From Flavobacteriaceae bacterium (GTDB taxonomy: Bacteria > Bacteroidota > Bacteroidia > Flavobacteriales > Flavobacteriaceae), in assembly GCA_014238425.1 (NCBI GenBank), contig JABABD010000015.1, positions 1-64,000 of the forward strand: a stretch of DNA of 64,000 nt. Reading direction: 5' to 3'. Shown piece by piece: positions 46,564 to 54,409 of the stretch. The notes under the pieces are model-generated. The model was not told the DNA's origin, did not search any database, and saw only the letters and a list, made by a program, of their open reading frames with translations. Numbering within the stretch: the first letter of the stretch is position 1; each line of letters starts with the position of its first letter. Made by a program: the position numbers and the translations under genes.

Positions 46564-47907
46564 ATGTCACTATCACAACTCAATGCTATTTCGCCAATCG
46601 ATGGTCGTTACAGAAATAAAGTAGAACGCTTGGCACCTTTTTTTTCAGAAGAAGCCCTCATTAAGTATCGTGTGCAGGTGGAAATTGAATATTTTATTGC
46701 TTTATGTAAAATTCCTTTACCACAATTGGCAGAATTTGATAATGCCCTTTTTGATGACCTAAGAAACATCTACAAAGCATTTACAACAGCAGATGCTATA
46801 AAAATCAAAGACATTGAATCTGTTACCAATCATGATGTAAAGGCTGTTGAATATTTTATTAAAGAAAAATTTGATGTATTAAACATCTCAAATTATAAAG
46901 AATTTATCCATTTCGGATTGACTTCTCAAGACATTAATAACACGGCCATTCCGTTATCTATAAAGGACGCCATGAACGATGTGTATGTTCCGGAATATTT
47001 TAATGTACTTCATAAATTGGAAGCATTATCTCAAGAGTGGTCTCATATTCCAATGCTTGCCCGAACACATGGGCAACCAGCTTCTCCAACAAGATTAGGT
47101 AAGGAAATAGAAGTGTTTGTAGTACGCCTAAAAGAACAATTCAACTTGTTGAATGATATACCTAGTGCTGCAAAATTTGGCGGTGCTAGTGGGAATTTTA
47201 ATGCGCATCATGTGGCTTACCCTAATATCGATTGGAAAGCATTTGGCAGTAGTTTTGTTCAAGAAAAACTGGGATTACAACACTCCTTCCCTACTACTCA
47301 GGTTGAACATTACGATCATATGGCCGCTTTGTTTGATTGTCTTAAACGCATTAATACGATTATCATTGATTTGAATAGAGACATTTGGACCTATGTATCC
47401 ATGGAATATTTCAAACAAAAAATAAAAAAAGGTGAAGTGGGGAGTTCGGCAATGCCACACAAAGTTAATCCTATAGATTTTGAGAATAGCGAAGGTAATC
47501 TTGGTATTGCAAATGCTTTTTTTGAGCATTTATCGGCTAAACTTCCTATTTCTCGTTTGCAACGTGACCTTACTGATAGTACTGTTTTAAGAAATGTAGG
47601 TGTCCCGTTTGGCCATACTCTCATTGGGTTTGCTTCTACTTTAAAAGGACTTAACAAGTTGTTATTAAATGAGGCTAAATTTAAACAAGACTTGGAACAA
47701 AATTGGGCGGTCGTTGCTGAAGCCATTCAAACCATTTTACGACGTGAAAGCTATCCTAACCCTTACGAAGCATTAAAAGGATTAACAAGAACCAATGACG
47801 CCATTACGCAATCATCTATTGCTGATTTCATTGACACTCTTGATGTTTCACAATCTATTAAAACAGAATTAAAAGCCATTACACCAAGTAATTACACAGG
47901 TATTTAA
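46564..47907 (+). CDS. purB: Adenylosuccinate lyase
   Basis: The 447-aa enzyme cleaves SAICAR to AICAR and adenylosuccinate to AMP. Visible are the substrate loop SPIDGRYRNKVERLAPFF, TSQDINNTA, the catalytic His region ARTHGQPASPTRLGKE, and the fumarase signature GEVGSSAMPHKVNPIDFEN. It is of the long PurB type found in Bacteroidota and E. coli. Own promoter just upstream. Confidence 0.97.
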   Translation: MSLSQLNAISPIDGRYRNKVERLAPFFSEEALIKYRVQVEIEYFIALCKIPLPQLAEFDNALFDDLRNIYKAFTTADAIKIKDIESVTNHDVKAVEYFIKEKFDVLNISNYKEFIHFGLTSQDINNTAIPLSIKDAMNDVYVPEYFNVLHKLEALSQEWSHIPMLARTHGQPASPTRLGKEIEVFVVRLKEQFNLLNDIPSAAKFGGASGNFNAHHVAYPNIDWKAFGSSFVQEKLGLQHSFPTTQVEHYDHMAALFDCLKRINTIIIDLNRDIWTYVSMEYFKQKIKKGEVGSSAMPHKVNPIDFENSEGNLGIANAFFEHLSAKLPISRLQRDLTDSTVLRNVGVPFGHTLIGFASTLKGLNKLLLNEAKFKQDLEQNWAVVAEAIQTILRRESYPNPYEALKGLTRTNDAITQSSIADFIDTLDVSQSIKTELKAITPSNYTGI

Positions 47908-47927
47908 AAAAAGATTAACTTGCCAAC

Positions 47928-48125
47928 ATGAATAACAGATTGGCATTGATTACATCAAGCGTTATTTTGATGACTTTCTTTTTAGCAGGAATTTTGGATA
48001 GTATGTATTCATTGGAAATCCTTGATAATTTGGTAAGCAAAATTATATTGATCGGTACTTTTATAGTATTTGTTTTATATATGATCAAAGTAAATCTAGA
48101 TAAACATAAAAAAAACCTGCCTTAA
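47928..48125 (+). CDS. Small two-helix membrane protein
   Basis: The 65-aa protein has two predicted membrane helices (about 6-25 and 36-54) and a basic tail ending in NLDKHKKNLP. No family recognised. It follows purB by 20 bp, and its coding end overlaps the terminator shared with the convergent DUF4252 operon, so it is probably cotranscribed with purB. Confidence 0.6.
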   Translation: MNNRLALITSSVILMTFFLAGILDSMYSLEILDNLVSKIILIGTFIVFVLYMIKVNLDKHKKNLP

Positions 48126-48137
48126 AAAAGACAGGTT
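48105..48137 (-). terminator. Terminator of the ECF sigma/DUF4252 operon
   Basis: AACCTG (48114-48119) pairs with CAGGTT (48132-48137); in minus-strand sense the stem is followed by an eight-T run interrupted once. It lies 25 bp past the last DUF4252 gene and overlaps the 3' end of the small membrane protein gene. Confidence 0.6.
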
Positions 48138-48161
48138 CTTCACATTAACATTTCTAAAATT

Positions 48162-48704
48162 TTATTTAAAGAAATTTGAGAACTCTTGGATTTGGGTTTC
48201 TTCAAAATTGGCATTTTTTAAAACATCTCCAAGAGTTATTATTTTACTAGGTTTCATATCATCTCCCAAAACACGTACTATCCCAAAGCCTTTACCATTC
48301 GCCGTCGCAAAAATAATAAGCTCATCAATAGAATTATCAGTCCCAATGTACTTAATAGTTATTTTACCATCAGTAGCACTTCCTCTAAATAATTCCTCAT
48401 ACTTCTCATTGGCTAAAATGGCCTTAACTTTAACTAATTCTTCTTTATACGTTTCGGTATTACTATCATCACCTTGAAACAATAACATATTCAATTTATC
48501 AATAGAATTAAATGCTTCTTGCTGTTCTTCGGTAAAGTTTGTCTGATCAATATCGACAAAACTAGTTGGAAGATCTATGGATATAAAATCTGGTGTTTCC
48601 TGATTAGTAATATAGTAACTTTGTAAGGTCTCACCTTGGTTGCAGCTAGTTAAAGCTACAACCAAAATAAGAACAGTGATTATTGTTTTGATTGATGATT
48701 TCAT
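48162..48704 (-). CDS. DUF4252 lipoprotein
   Basis: The 180-aa lipoprotein (lipobox LTSC, Cys21) belongs to the DUF4252 family, which is nearly confined to Bacteroidota. The core runs FISIDLPTSFVDI to the C-terminal GDVLKNANFEETQIQEFSNFFK. A NKLNMLLFQGDD-like strand and an IIFATANGKGFGIVRVLGDD strand mark the domain. Function unknown. It lies 9 bp after a second DUF4252 gene in the sigma factor operon. Confidence 0.85.
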   Translation of the reverse strand: MKSSIKTIITVLILVVALTSCNQGETLQSYYITNQETPDFISIDLPTSFVDIDQTNFTEEQQEAFNSIDKLNMLLFQGDDSNTETYKEELVKVKAILANEKYEELFRGSATDGKITIKYIGTDNSIDELIIFATANGKGFGIVRVLGDDMKPSKIITLGDVLKNANFEETQIQEFSNFFK

Positions 48705-48713
48705 TATCCCTAA

Positions 48714-49289
48714 TTAATTCTTTTTATCACCTACTTTTTCTAGATGCTTTCCGCCTTTAATGTTCATTTGCTCAGTGATCTTAGACACTTGTCTTAAATC
48801 AATATCACCTGTAAGTGATAATACAACTGTTTCAAATTCGCGTTTTTTTCCGTTGATAGAAACATCACTATTCTTCATGACATCTTTAAGCCCAGTAATG
48901 AACATTAACAATTCTTTTACATGGTTTGCATCTTTACCTTCTCTTACATAGAATTTTACGTTTTGGTCACCATCTTTGATACGCATTAATTCCTCAAGAT
49001 TAGAGCTCCTTAAATAGCTATTTACATCCGCTTTCATGTTGGCTGCAATCCCCTTGTCACCAGTGGTCATCACCTTGAAATTCTTGATTTTCTTAACCAT
49101 ATCAAAGTATGCTTGAGATTCTGCATCGTCAAGATCTACATCAATGCTCGCTAACATTTGAAACATTTTACTATTTACGATAACAGAAGCTACTTCTTCC
49201 ATATCTTCGTATTTATCGAACATACTCTGCCCAAAAGACACCATAGGTGCTAATACGATTGCTAATACTATTATTACTTTTTTCATCAT
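48714..49289 (-). CDS. DUF4252 secreted protein
   Basis: The 191-aa protein has a cleavable signal peptide (to about residue 20, VSFGQ) and a DUF4252 core (VASVIVNSKMFQMLASI, NFKVMTTGDKGIAANMKADVNSYL, VKFYVREGKDANHVKELLMFI, VLSLTGDIDLRQVSKI). It differs from its downstream neighbour in lacking a lipobox, so one DUF4252 protein is soluble in the periplasm and the other membrane-bound. Function unknown; probably a target or sensor of the linked sigma factor. Confidence 0.87.
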   Translation of the reverse strand: MMKKVIIVLAIVLAPMVSFGQSMFDKYEDMEEVASVIVNSKMFQMLASIDVDLDDAESQAYFDMVKKIKNFKVMTTGDKGIAANMKADVNSYLRSSNLEELMRIKDGDQNVKFYVREGKDANHVKELLMFITGLKDVMKNSDVSINGKKREFETVVLSLTGDIDLRQVSKITEQMNIKGGKHLEKVGDKKN

Positions 49290-49308
49290 TTCTTGTTTTA
49301 CTCGTTAA

Positions 49309-49800
49309 TTACTTGTTTTTTAAAATCTTATTTGTTGTTTTCGAGAACTCATTAATATGAGTCATCTTGTTGGCGCCTTCGTTTAAGTTTGAAGACACAA
49401 GGCTTAAGGCTTTCATATTTTCGTTGCCTTTATTTATAGCAAACCCTAAATATTGTAGGCCTTCGACTGTTTGGTCATAAACTTCCCTTTCGTCTACAGT
49501 TAACTGGTTTAAATCAGTAATGGTTCTAGGTTGATTTATATACACTCCAAACATAATAGCAACTACGGCTGCGACAGAAATCCACTTATACAAATTGTTT
49601 GTCTTGGTTTTTAGTGGAACGTCTTTACTGAATTGCTCTTCCTTTGTCACTGAAAAGTATTGAAACATGGCTTTATACCCATCTAGGTGTGGCGGTACAG
49701 TTTCCTGTGCGAAATAGTGTTTTAACTGTTGCTCTTCTTGCAAGGTTGTTTCACCACTGTCATACTTTTCAAGTAATTCATCTATATTATCTAACACCAT
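49309..49800 (-). CDS. Probable membrane-anchored anti-sigma factor
   Basis: The 163-aa protein has a cytoplasmic N-terminal helix bundle of the kind seen in Bacteroidota anti-sigma factors (LLEKYDSGETTLQEEQQLKHYF...HLDGYKAMFQYF), one membrane helix (about 70-90), and an extracytoplasmic C-terminal half of about 75 residues. It overlaps the sigma factor gene by 14 bp, the usual sigma/anti-sigma coupling. No zinc-binding HxxxCxxC is present. Identity as anti-sigma factor is inferred from layout and context. Confidence 0.7.
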   Translation of the reverse strand: MVLDNIDELLEKYDSGETTLQEEQQLKHYFAQETVPPHLDGYKAMFQYFSVTKEEQFSKDVPLKTKTNNLYKWISVAAVVAIMFGVYINQPRTITDLNQLTVDEREVYDQTVEGLQYLGFAINKGNENMKALSLVSSNLNEGANKMTHINEFSKTTNKILKNK

Positions 49801-50296
49801 AATTATGTGTTTTAGTTAATTTTTCTCTTATAGTTTTTCTTGCTCTCGACAATGCTACTCTCACTGCTGTGGCATTCATATTCAAGACTTTCTCTATCTC
49901 TTCAAACTCATACTGCTCAATATCTCTTAATTGCAGTACCATTTTTTGTTGCTCTGGCAAATCTTCAATAATCTTGCCAACCCAATCTACACTATCATTC
50001 AACTCCACCTGCTTTTGCAATGACGTACTACCATCTTGATAGTTACTATGAACAATTTTAAGGTTTTGTGCTTGTTTCGATTTTAATTTATCCAAACAAA
50101 AGTTTTTCGTCATCGTCATCGCGAAAGCTTCAATATTCTTATACTTTTCAAACTGCCCTTTATTCTTCCACAATTTTAGCAATATTTCTTGCGTCGCATC
50201 TTCCGCTTCTTCTCGCGATACAAGTAATCGTTTTGCTAAACGAAACACTTTATCCTTAAAAGGCATGACGATATTTAAAAATTCCGTCTGTGTCAT
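49787..50296 (-). CDS. RNA polymerase ECF sigma factor
   Basis: The 169-aa sigma-70 family ECF protein has region 2 (VFRLAKRLLVSREEAEDATQEILLKLWKN...AFAMTMTKNFCLDKLKSK) and region 4 (DLPEQQKMVLQLRDIEQYEFEEIEKVLNMNATAVRVALSRARKTIREKL). It directs RNA polymerase to a regulon set by the linked anti-sigma factor. First gene of a four-gene operon with the anti-sigma factor and two DUF4252 proteins. Confidence 0.95.
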   Translation of the reverse strand: MTQTEFLNIVMPFKDKVFRLAKRLLVSREEAEDATQEILLKLWKNKGQFEKYKNIEAFAMTMTKNFCLDKLKSKQAQNLKIVHSNYQDGSTSLQKQVELNDSVDWVGKIIEDLPEQQKMVLQLRDIEQYEFEEIEKVLNMNATAVRVALSRARKTIREKLTKTHNYGVR

Positions 50297-50428
50297 TGTT
50301 TTTGGTTAGGTTAATTTGCTTGATTACTATTACGACGAACCTTATCGAAATTTGTTACAATTTATTTTTTCTTTGCAATAATGTAAGTAAATTTAGAGTT
50401 TACAAGACAAATTCAAGAAAAAGAAATA

Positions 50429-51910
50429 ATGATGCGATTATTAAAAATTACCCTTATTGCTCTTGTCGTTTTTGGTTTTACTACAAGTTGCTTTGAAGAT
50501 CAAGATGACAATACCATTACAGCTAGCGAAATTAATGACTTTATCTGGAAAGGCATGAATGCCGTATATCTGTATAAAGACAACGTTCCTGATTTAGCTA
50601 ATGATAGATTTAGTAGCAATCAAGAATATGCAGATTACCTAAATGGTTTCAATAGTCCTGAAGACATTTTTAATGCTTTGGTCTATGAAGATGTCACTTT
50701 TGAAGATCGCTTTAGTTTTTTAGTAAGCGATTATATTGCATTAGAGCAGTTATTTAGCGGTACTACAACAAGTAATGGTATGGAATTTGGTTTAAGATTC
50801 GTTCCAGGAAGTAACACAGAGGTTTTTGGCTATGTACGCTTCGTATTACCAGGCACCAGTGCTGAAACAGAAGGCGTTCAACGTGGTGATATTTTTTATG
50901 CAATTGATGGCACCCCTATAACCGCTTCAAATTTTAATTCGCTCCTTAGTCCAGATACATATACGATCAATCTTGCTACATACAACAATAACGGCACACC
51001 AGATACAGCGGATGACACTGTAACGCCAGGTTCTGGAAGTTATACTTTGTCAAAGGCAGAGTATACTGAAAATCCTGTATTTAAGACTGAGATATTGAAT
51101 GTTGCTGGAAACAATGTTGGGTATTTAATGTACAATGGGTTTACTAGTAATTTTGATACGCAATTAAATGCTGCTTTTGGGACACTTTCTGGAGCTAATG
51201 TTACAGATTTAGTACTAGATTTACGTTATAATCCAGGAGGATCTGTAAATACGGCCATATTGTTATCAAGTATGATTACTGGACAGTTTACTGGAGACGT
51301 TTTCACTACTGAAGAATGGAACAGTGATTTACAGGCTGCTTTTCAAGCTGACAACCCTGAAAGTCTTATAAATCGTTTTAAAGATAATGATGACGGAGCT
51401 ACATTAAACAGCTTAAACTTAAACAAAGTATACATTCTAACGACTAGAAGTTCCGCATCGGCAAGCGAGCTTGTTATTAATGGATTAAACCCTTACATAA
51501 ATGTGGTACAAATAGGTGCAAATACAGCAGGAAAATATCAAGCATCCATCACTATTTACGATTCTGCTAATTTTGGAAGGCAAAATGCCAATCCAAACCA
51601 TACGTATGCCATACAACCATTGGTATTAAAATCATTAAACTCACAAGGCGTCACTGATTTTGATGATGGTCTTGCACCCAATATCTCTCTAAATGAAGAT
51701 TTCGGCAATCTCGGTGTCTTAGGAGATCCAACAGAGCCTTTATTAGCAGCAGCTATTGCTGATATAGCAACTTCTAGAGTGTTTTACTCTATAACTCAAG
51801 AGCTTCAATTAATAGGAGATAGTAATGATTTGATTCCTTTTGGAAAGGAGATGTATATAGATAAATCAATACCTAGCATTATCAAAAGCCAATTAAACAT
51901 AAACGAATAA
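50429..51910 (+). CDS. S41 family C-terminal processing protease, lipoprotein
   Basis: The 493-aa lipoprotein (lipobox TTSC, Cys21) has an N-terminal helical domain, a PDZ-like segment (about 140-175, GVQRGDIFYAIDGTPI) and an S41 catalytic core. The catalytic Ser is in TRSSASASELV (about residue 343) and the Lys in NTAGKYQAS (about 368); DLRYNPGGSVNTA is also family-typical. It cleaves proteins in the periplasm or at the outer membrane; target unknown. It diverges from the ECF sigma operon. Confidence 0.9.
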   Translation: MMRLLKITLIALVVFGFTTSCFEDQDDNTITASEINDFIWKGMNAVYLYKDNVPDLANDRFSSNQEYADYLNGFNSPEDIFNALVYEDVTFEDRFSFLVSDYIALEQLFSGTTTSNGMEFGLRFVPGSNTEVFGYVRFVLPGTSAETEGVQRGDIFYAIDGTPITASNFNSLLSPDTYTINLATYNNNGTPDTADDTVTPGSGSYTLSKAEYTENPVFKTEILNVAGNNVGYLMYNGFTSNFDTQLNAAFGTLSGANVTDLVLDLRYNPGGSVNTAILLSSMITGQFTGDVFTTEEWNSDLQAAFQADNPESLINRFKDNDDGATLNSLNLNKVYILTTRSSASASELVINGLNPYINVVQIGANTAGKYQASITIYDSANFGRQNANPNHTYAIQPLVLKSLNSQGVTDFDDGLAPNISLNEDFGNLGVLGDPTEPLLAAAIADIATSRVFYSITQELQLIGDSNDLIPFGKEMYIDKSIPSIIKSQLNINE

Positions 51911-51936
51911 AAAAAGCCGCTAAGAAGCGGCTTTTT
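51909..51936. terminator. Bidirectional terminator between the S41 gene and btuB
   Basis: A 12-bp stem AAAAAAGCCGCT (51909-51920) with AGCGGCTTTTTT (51925-51936) and an AAGA loop gives U-tracts in both directions. It serves the S41 gene (+) and btuB (-). Confidence 0.9.
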
Positions 51937-51940
51937 TGTT

Positions 51941-53884
51941 TTAGAACTTTAAATTAAATCCTATGTTGACATTTCTTCCTTTGGTAGTAAACCCAAAAAG
52001 TTCTTCATAATCTTCATTTAAGATATTAGTGACATTAGCAAACAAAGTCATCTTATCATCTAGCACTTTCTGACTAATATAAAAATCTAACAATCCATAG
52101 CTTGGTAAGATTACACTTACGGTTTCGAACGTGTTACTATCAAAATACGCATCGTTTCTATCGGCATTATACTGATATGCTAATGACATAAAAACTCGAT
52201 TACACACTTGGTAATCTAATCTTGCATTGGCTTTAAATTCTGGTATGCGCAGATTTAACGTTTCATCAACCTTGGTGTAAGTACCATTTATATTAACATT
52301 GAAAGTCTTAGTTACTGGCACAAATGCTTCTACTTCAACTCCAGATGCCGTAAATTCATCATTCACATTACTGTATTGAAATATAAAGTTAACTGGATCT
52401 ATTAATGTAAAATCAATAAAATTTGTCTCTTTTCTATTGAAATATACTGCACTTATCCGTGTGCTTTTACCTATTCCAGTTTCAACACCTACTTCAATAG
52501 TTCTATTTTCTTCAGGTTGTAATTCCGTATTTCCAAATGAAGGTTCATATAATTGAAACAAAGAAGGTGTAATAAATGCCGTACTATAACTAGATAATGC
52601 TTTTACATATCCAAATCCTGTATCTTTTTTAAATGACGGGTTTACATTATAAACTACATGAGATCCATAATTGCTATGATTATTCATTCGTAAACCAGCG
52701 TTTATATTCAATCCAAAATCAGATACATACACTACATTGGCATAAGGATCTACAATATTAAAAGAAGCTATTTCAGGATTAATGGATTGTTCAAAATCAG
52801 TTTCTCCAAAAGGAATTGCGAAGCTTTCCATATCATTTTCTTGGTAACTCACTCCCAAAATGGTGTAAAACTGGTTATTGAAATTATAACGGTTAAATGC
52901 ATCCACATAATAACTCTTAGCATTGAACTGTGAAGGAAATGACGATTGTATATCGCGCTCAACATCATTATAGCCTGCTTTTACTGAAATACTTCCTCTA
53001 GTATATTTAAATTCAGATGACAACCCGATTCTGTATTGATTGGTTTCTGAAACATTATCAGCATCAGTAAAATCGAAATTATCAAAATCGGCATCAAATT
53101 TATCAAAACTGACATAGGCGTTTAGCTTAAATTTTTCAGAAAATTTGTAGCCAAGTTTAAGGTTTCCATTAATAGATTGAAAGTTATCTGATTCTGTTCC
53201 ATTAGATACTGCAGATAACCCATTAGTATTTTGATGTCCAAAACTAGCCCTGTAACTAAAATCTGAAAGCATCCCATTTATGGATATACTATTCATAAAA
53301 TTCTCAATGGCGTAATTACTATCCTTTTGAGATTGATTACTTCCTAAAACCGATTTAAAGTTAGCTTCAACAGACTTCTTAGAAGCCTCTTTTAATGTAA
53401 TATTTATAACCGCGGTTGCAGCACCAGTACCATACAATGTACTTGCAGCACCTTTAAGAATTTCAATAGAGGCTACCTGATCTGCATTCAATAAACGCAA
53501 ATCGTAGTCATTAGCAATTTGAGAGGGATCTGATACCGCAATACCATCAATTAAAATCAATACTTGTCTGTTTCTTCCACCTCGCACGAAGTAGCTTAGG
53601 TTTTGGCCAGCATTACTTCTAACACCATTAATTTCGATACCAGAAACAGTATTTACAATTTCTGAAATTGATTTTCCCTGAAAATTTTCCAGTTCTTGTT
53701 GCGAGATTTTTGTTATCACCTTACCAGAATTCTCTCGCTTTAGTTTAAATTTAGAGTCTGTAATAAATACTTCATCCAATTCTTCAATAGGTTGTACTTG
53801 CTCAATAGGTTGTACTTGCTGTGCAAAACCAAAATTTAATACAAAGGTCGCCACAATACATAAACATGTTTTTTTTGTGCTCAT
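51941..53884 (-). CDS. btuB: TonB-dependent vitamin B12 receptor (BtuB-like)
   Basis: The 647-aa outer-membrane receptor has a signal peptide (to about residue 21), a TonB-box-like LDEVFIT, a plug (about 50-160, with VRGGRNRQVLILIDGIAVSDP and EILKGAASTLYGTGAATAVINI), and a 22-stranded barrel ending in the canonical Phe (NIGFNLKF). The assignment to cobalamin rests on the riboswitch directly upstream and the divergent btuFCD genes. A perfect 18-bp duplication (53784-53819) repeats a QVQPIE-type unit just before the TonB box. Confidence 0.9.
   Translation of the reverse strand: MSTKKTCLCIVATFVLNFGFAQQVQPIEQVQPIEELDEVFITDSKFKLKRENSGKVITKISQQELENFQGKSISEIVNTVSGIEINGVRSNAGQNLSYFVRGGRNRQVLILIDGIAVSDPSQIANDYDLRLLNADQVASIEILKGAASTLYGTGAATAVINITLKEASKKSVEANFKSVLGSNQSQKDSNYAIENFMNSISINGMLSDFSYRASFGHQNTNGLSAVSNGTESDNFQSINGNLKLGYKFSEKFKLNAYVSFDKFDADFDNFDFTDADNVSETNQYRIGLSSEFKYTRGSISVKAGYNDVERDIQSSFPSQFNAKSYYVDAFNRYNFNNQFYTILGVSYQENDMESFAIPFGETDFEQSINPEIASFNIVDPYANVVYVSDFGLNINAGLRMNNHSNYGSHVVYNVNPSFKKDTGFGYVKALSSYSTAFITPSLFQLYEPSFGNTELQPEENRTIEVGVETGIGKSTRISAVYFNRKETNFIDFTLIDPVNFIFQYSNVNDEFTASGVEVEAFVPVTKTFNVNINGTYTKVDETLNLRIPEFKANARLDYQVCNRVFMSLAYQYNADRNDAYFDSNTFETVSVILPSYGLLDFYISQKVLDDKMTLFANVTNILNEDYEELFGFTTKGRNVNIGFNLKF
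53784..53819 (-). repeat. 18-bp perfect tandem duplication in btuB
   Basis: Copies at 53784-53801 and 53802-53819 are identical and encode six residues each, giving QVQPIEQVQPIEE in the linker between the signal peptide and the TonB box. The in-frame doubling lengthens the periplasmic linker. Confidence 0.9.
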
Positions 53885-53907
53885 TTAATTTTTAATTACT
53901 CGGAATT

Positions 53908-53949
53908 ATATGACGAATCATACGTTAACTTTTATCCCGAAAGTTTAAC
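53908..53949 (-). promoter_or_regulatory. Two hairpins between the riboswitch aptamer and btuB
   Basis: Between the aptamer and the start codon two stems are seen: GTTAACTTTT/AAAGTTTAAC (53924-53949, one bulge) and TATGA/TCATA (53909-53922) with a tetraloop that is UUCG in RNA sense. No T-run follows, so a terminator is unlikely; a translational expression platform is inferred. Confidence 0.4.
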
Positions 53950-53961
53950 ATCGTTTTTGAA

Positions 53962-54225
53962 ATATGGCAGGTCTCCTGGCTTGCGTCTTAAAATGTTGGT
54001 CTTCCCATCTAGGTATAAAACCTCAACAGTGACATGAAGTATAACATTAAGCATCTCTTATATCGAGACAGAGCTTACAGTTGCGGGAACAGCTCAAGAA
54101 TGTTGAATGATGATTCTTGATTTTTGATTTCCGAATTACTATTTATAATTCATCAATCGTTAATCTACAATCACCAATCTTTTCACTCGATTCCCTTTTA
54201 ATTCGTTCATGTAAACACAAACGAA
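53962..54225 (-). promoter_or_regulatory. Cobalamin riboswitch controlling btuB
   Basis: In minus-strand sense the aptamer shows the conserved blocks in order: GGGAATCGAGTGAAAA (plus 54180-54195), TTCCCGCAACTGTAAG (about 54074-54089), GTCACTG and GGGAAGACC in the middle, and the B12 box AGCCAGGAGACCTGCC (plus 53966-53981). The match to the known AdoCbl class is unmistakable. An 84-nt insertion (plus 54096-54179) lies between the P5 region and the CGCAACTG block. When cobalamin binds, btuB expression is expected to fall. The leader extends some 80 nt beyond the aptamer to the ATG. Confidence 0.93.
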
Positions 54226-54409
54226 ACCTATAAATCGCTGCGAATGTAATCAAAAAGCTCGTCAGTTTGAATGAAATTCTTTAGAATTTTGTATCGGAAA
54301 CAAGAAGCTCATCAAACAGAGATTTCTCGATACAATTTAGAAAATTTGAAATCGCTCGAAATGACAACTAGTTTTAATTGCTTTGACTAAATAATCTTAC
54401 TTTTGAAGA
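54226..54409 (+). promoter_or_regulatory. btuF upstream region with -7 box and repeat-like sequence
   Basis: TACTTTTG (54398-54405) matches TAnnTTTG, ends 4 bases before the btuF ATG, and has TTG at 54378-54380 as a possible -33 (spacer 17). TTGTATCG (54289-54296) and CGATACAA (54328-54335) form an 8-bp inverted repeat; the flank GAGATTTCTCGA...CGAAATGACAA (about 54319-54367) resembles dispersed intergenic repeats of Flavobacteria. No cobalamin aptamer is seen in this direction, and there is no gene in this stretch. Confidence 0.45.

Noticed and set aside
50331..50350. ACGACGAA then TATCGAA between the ECF sigma and S41 genes, considered as another copy of the LytTR-type motif
   Set aside because: Only part of the motif is present, the 30-bp spacing is absent, and none of the companion elements occur.
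54226..54409. Second cobalamin riboswitch on the plus strand before btuF
   Set aside because: No B12 box or CGCAACTG block is found in this orientation, and the -7 box position leaves no leader.
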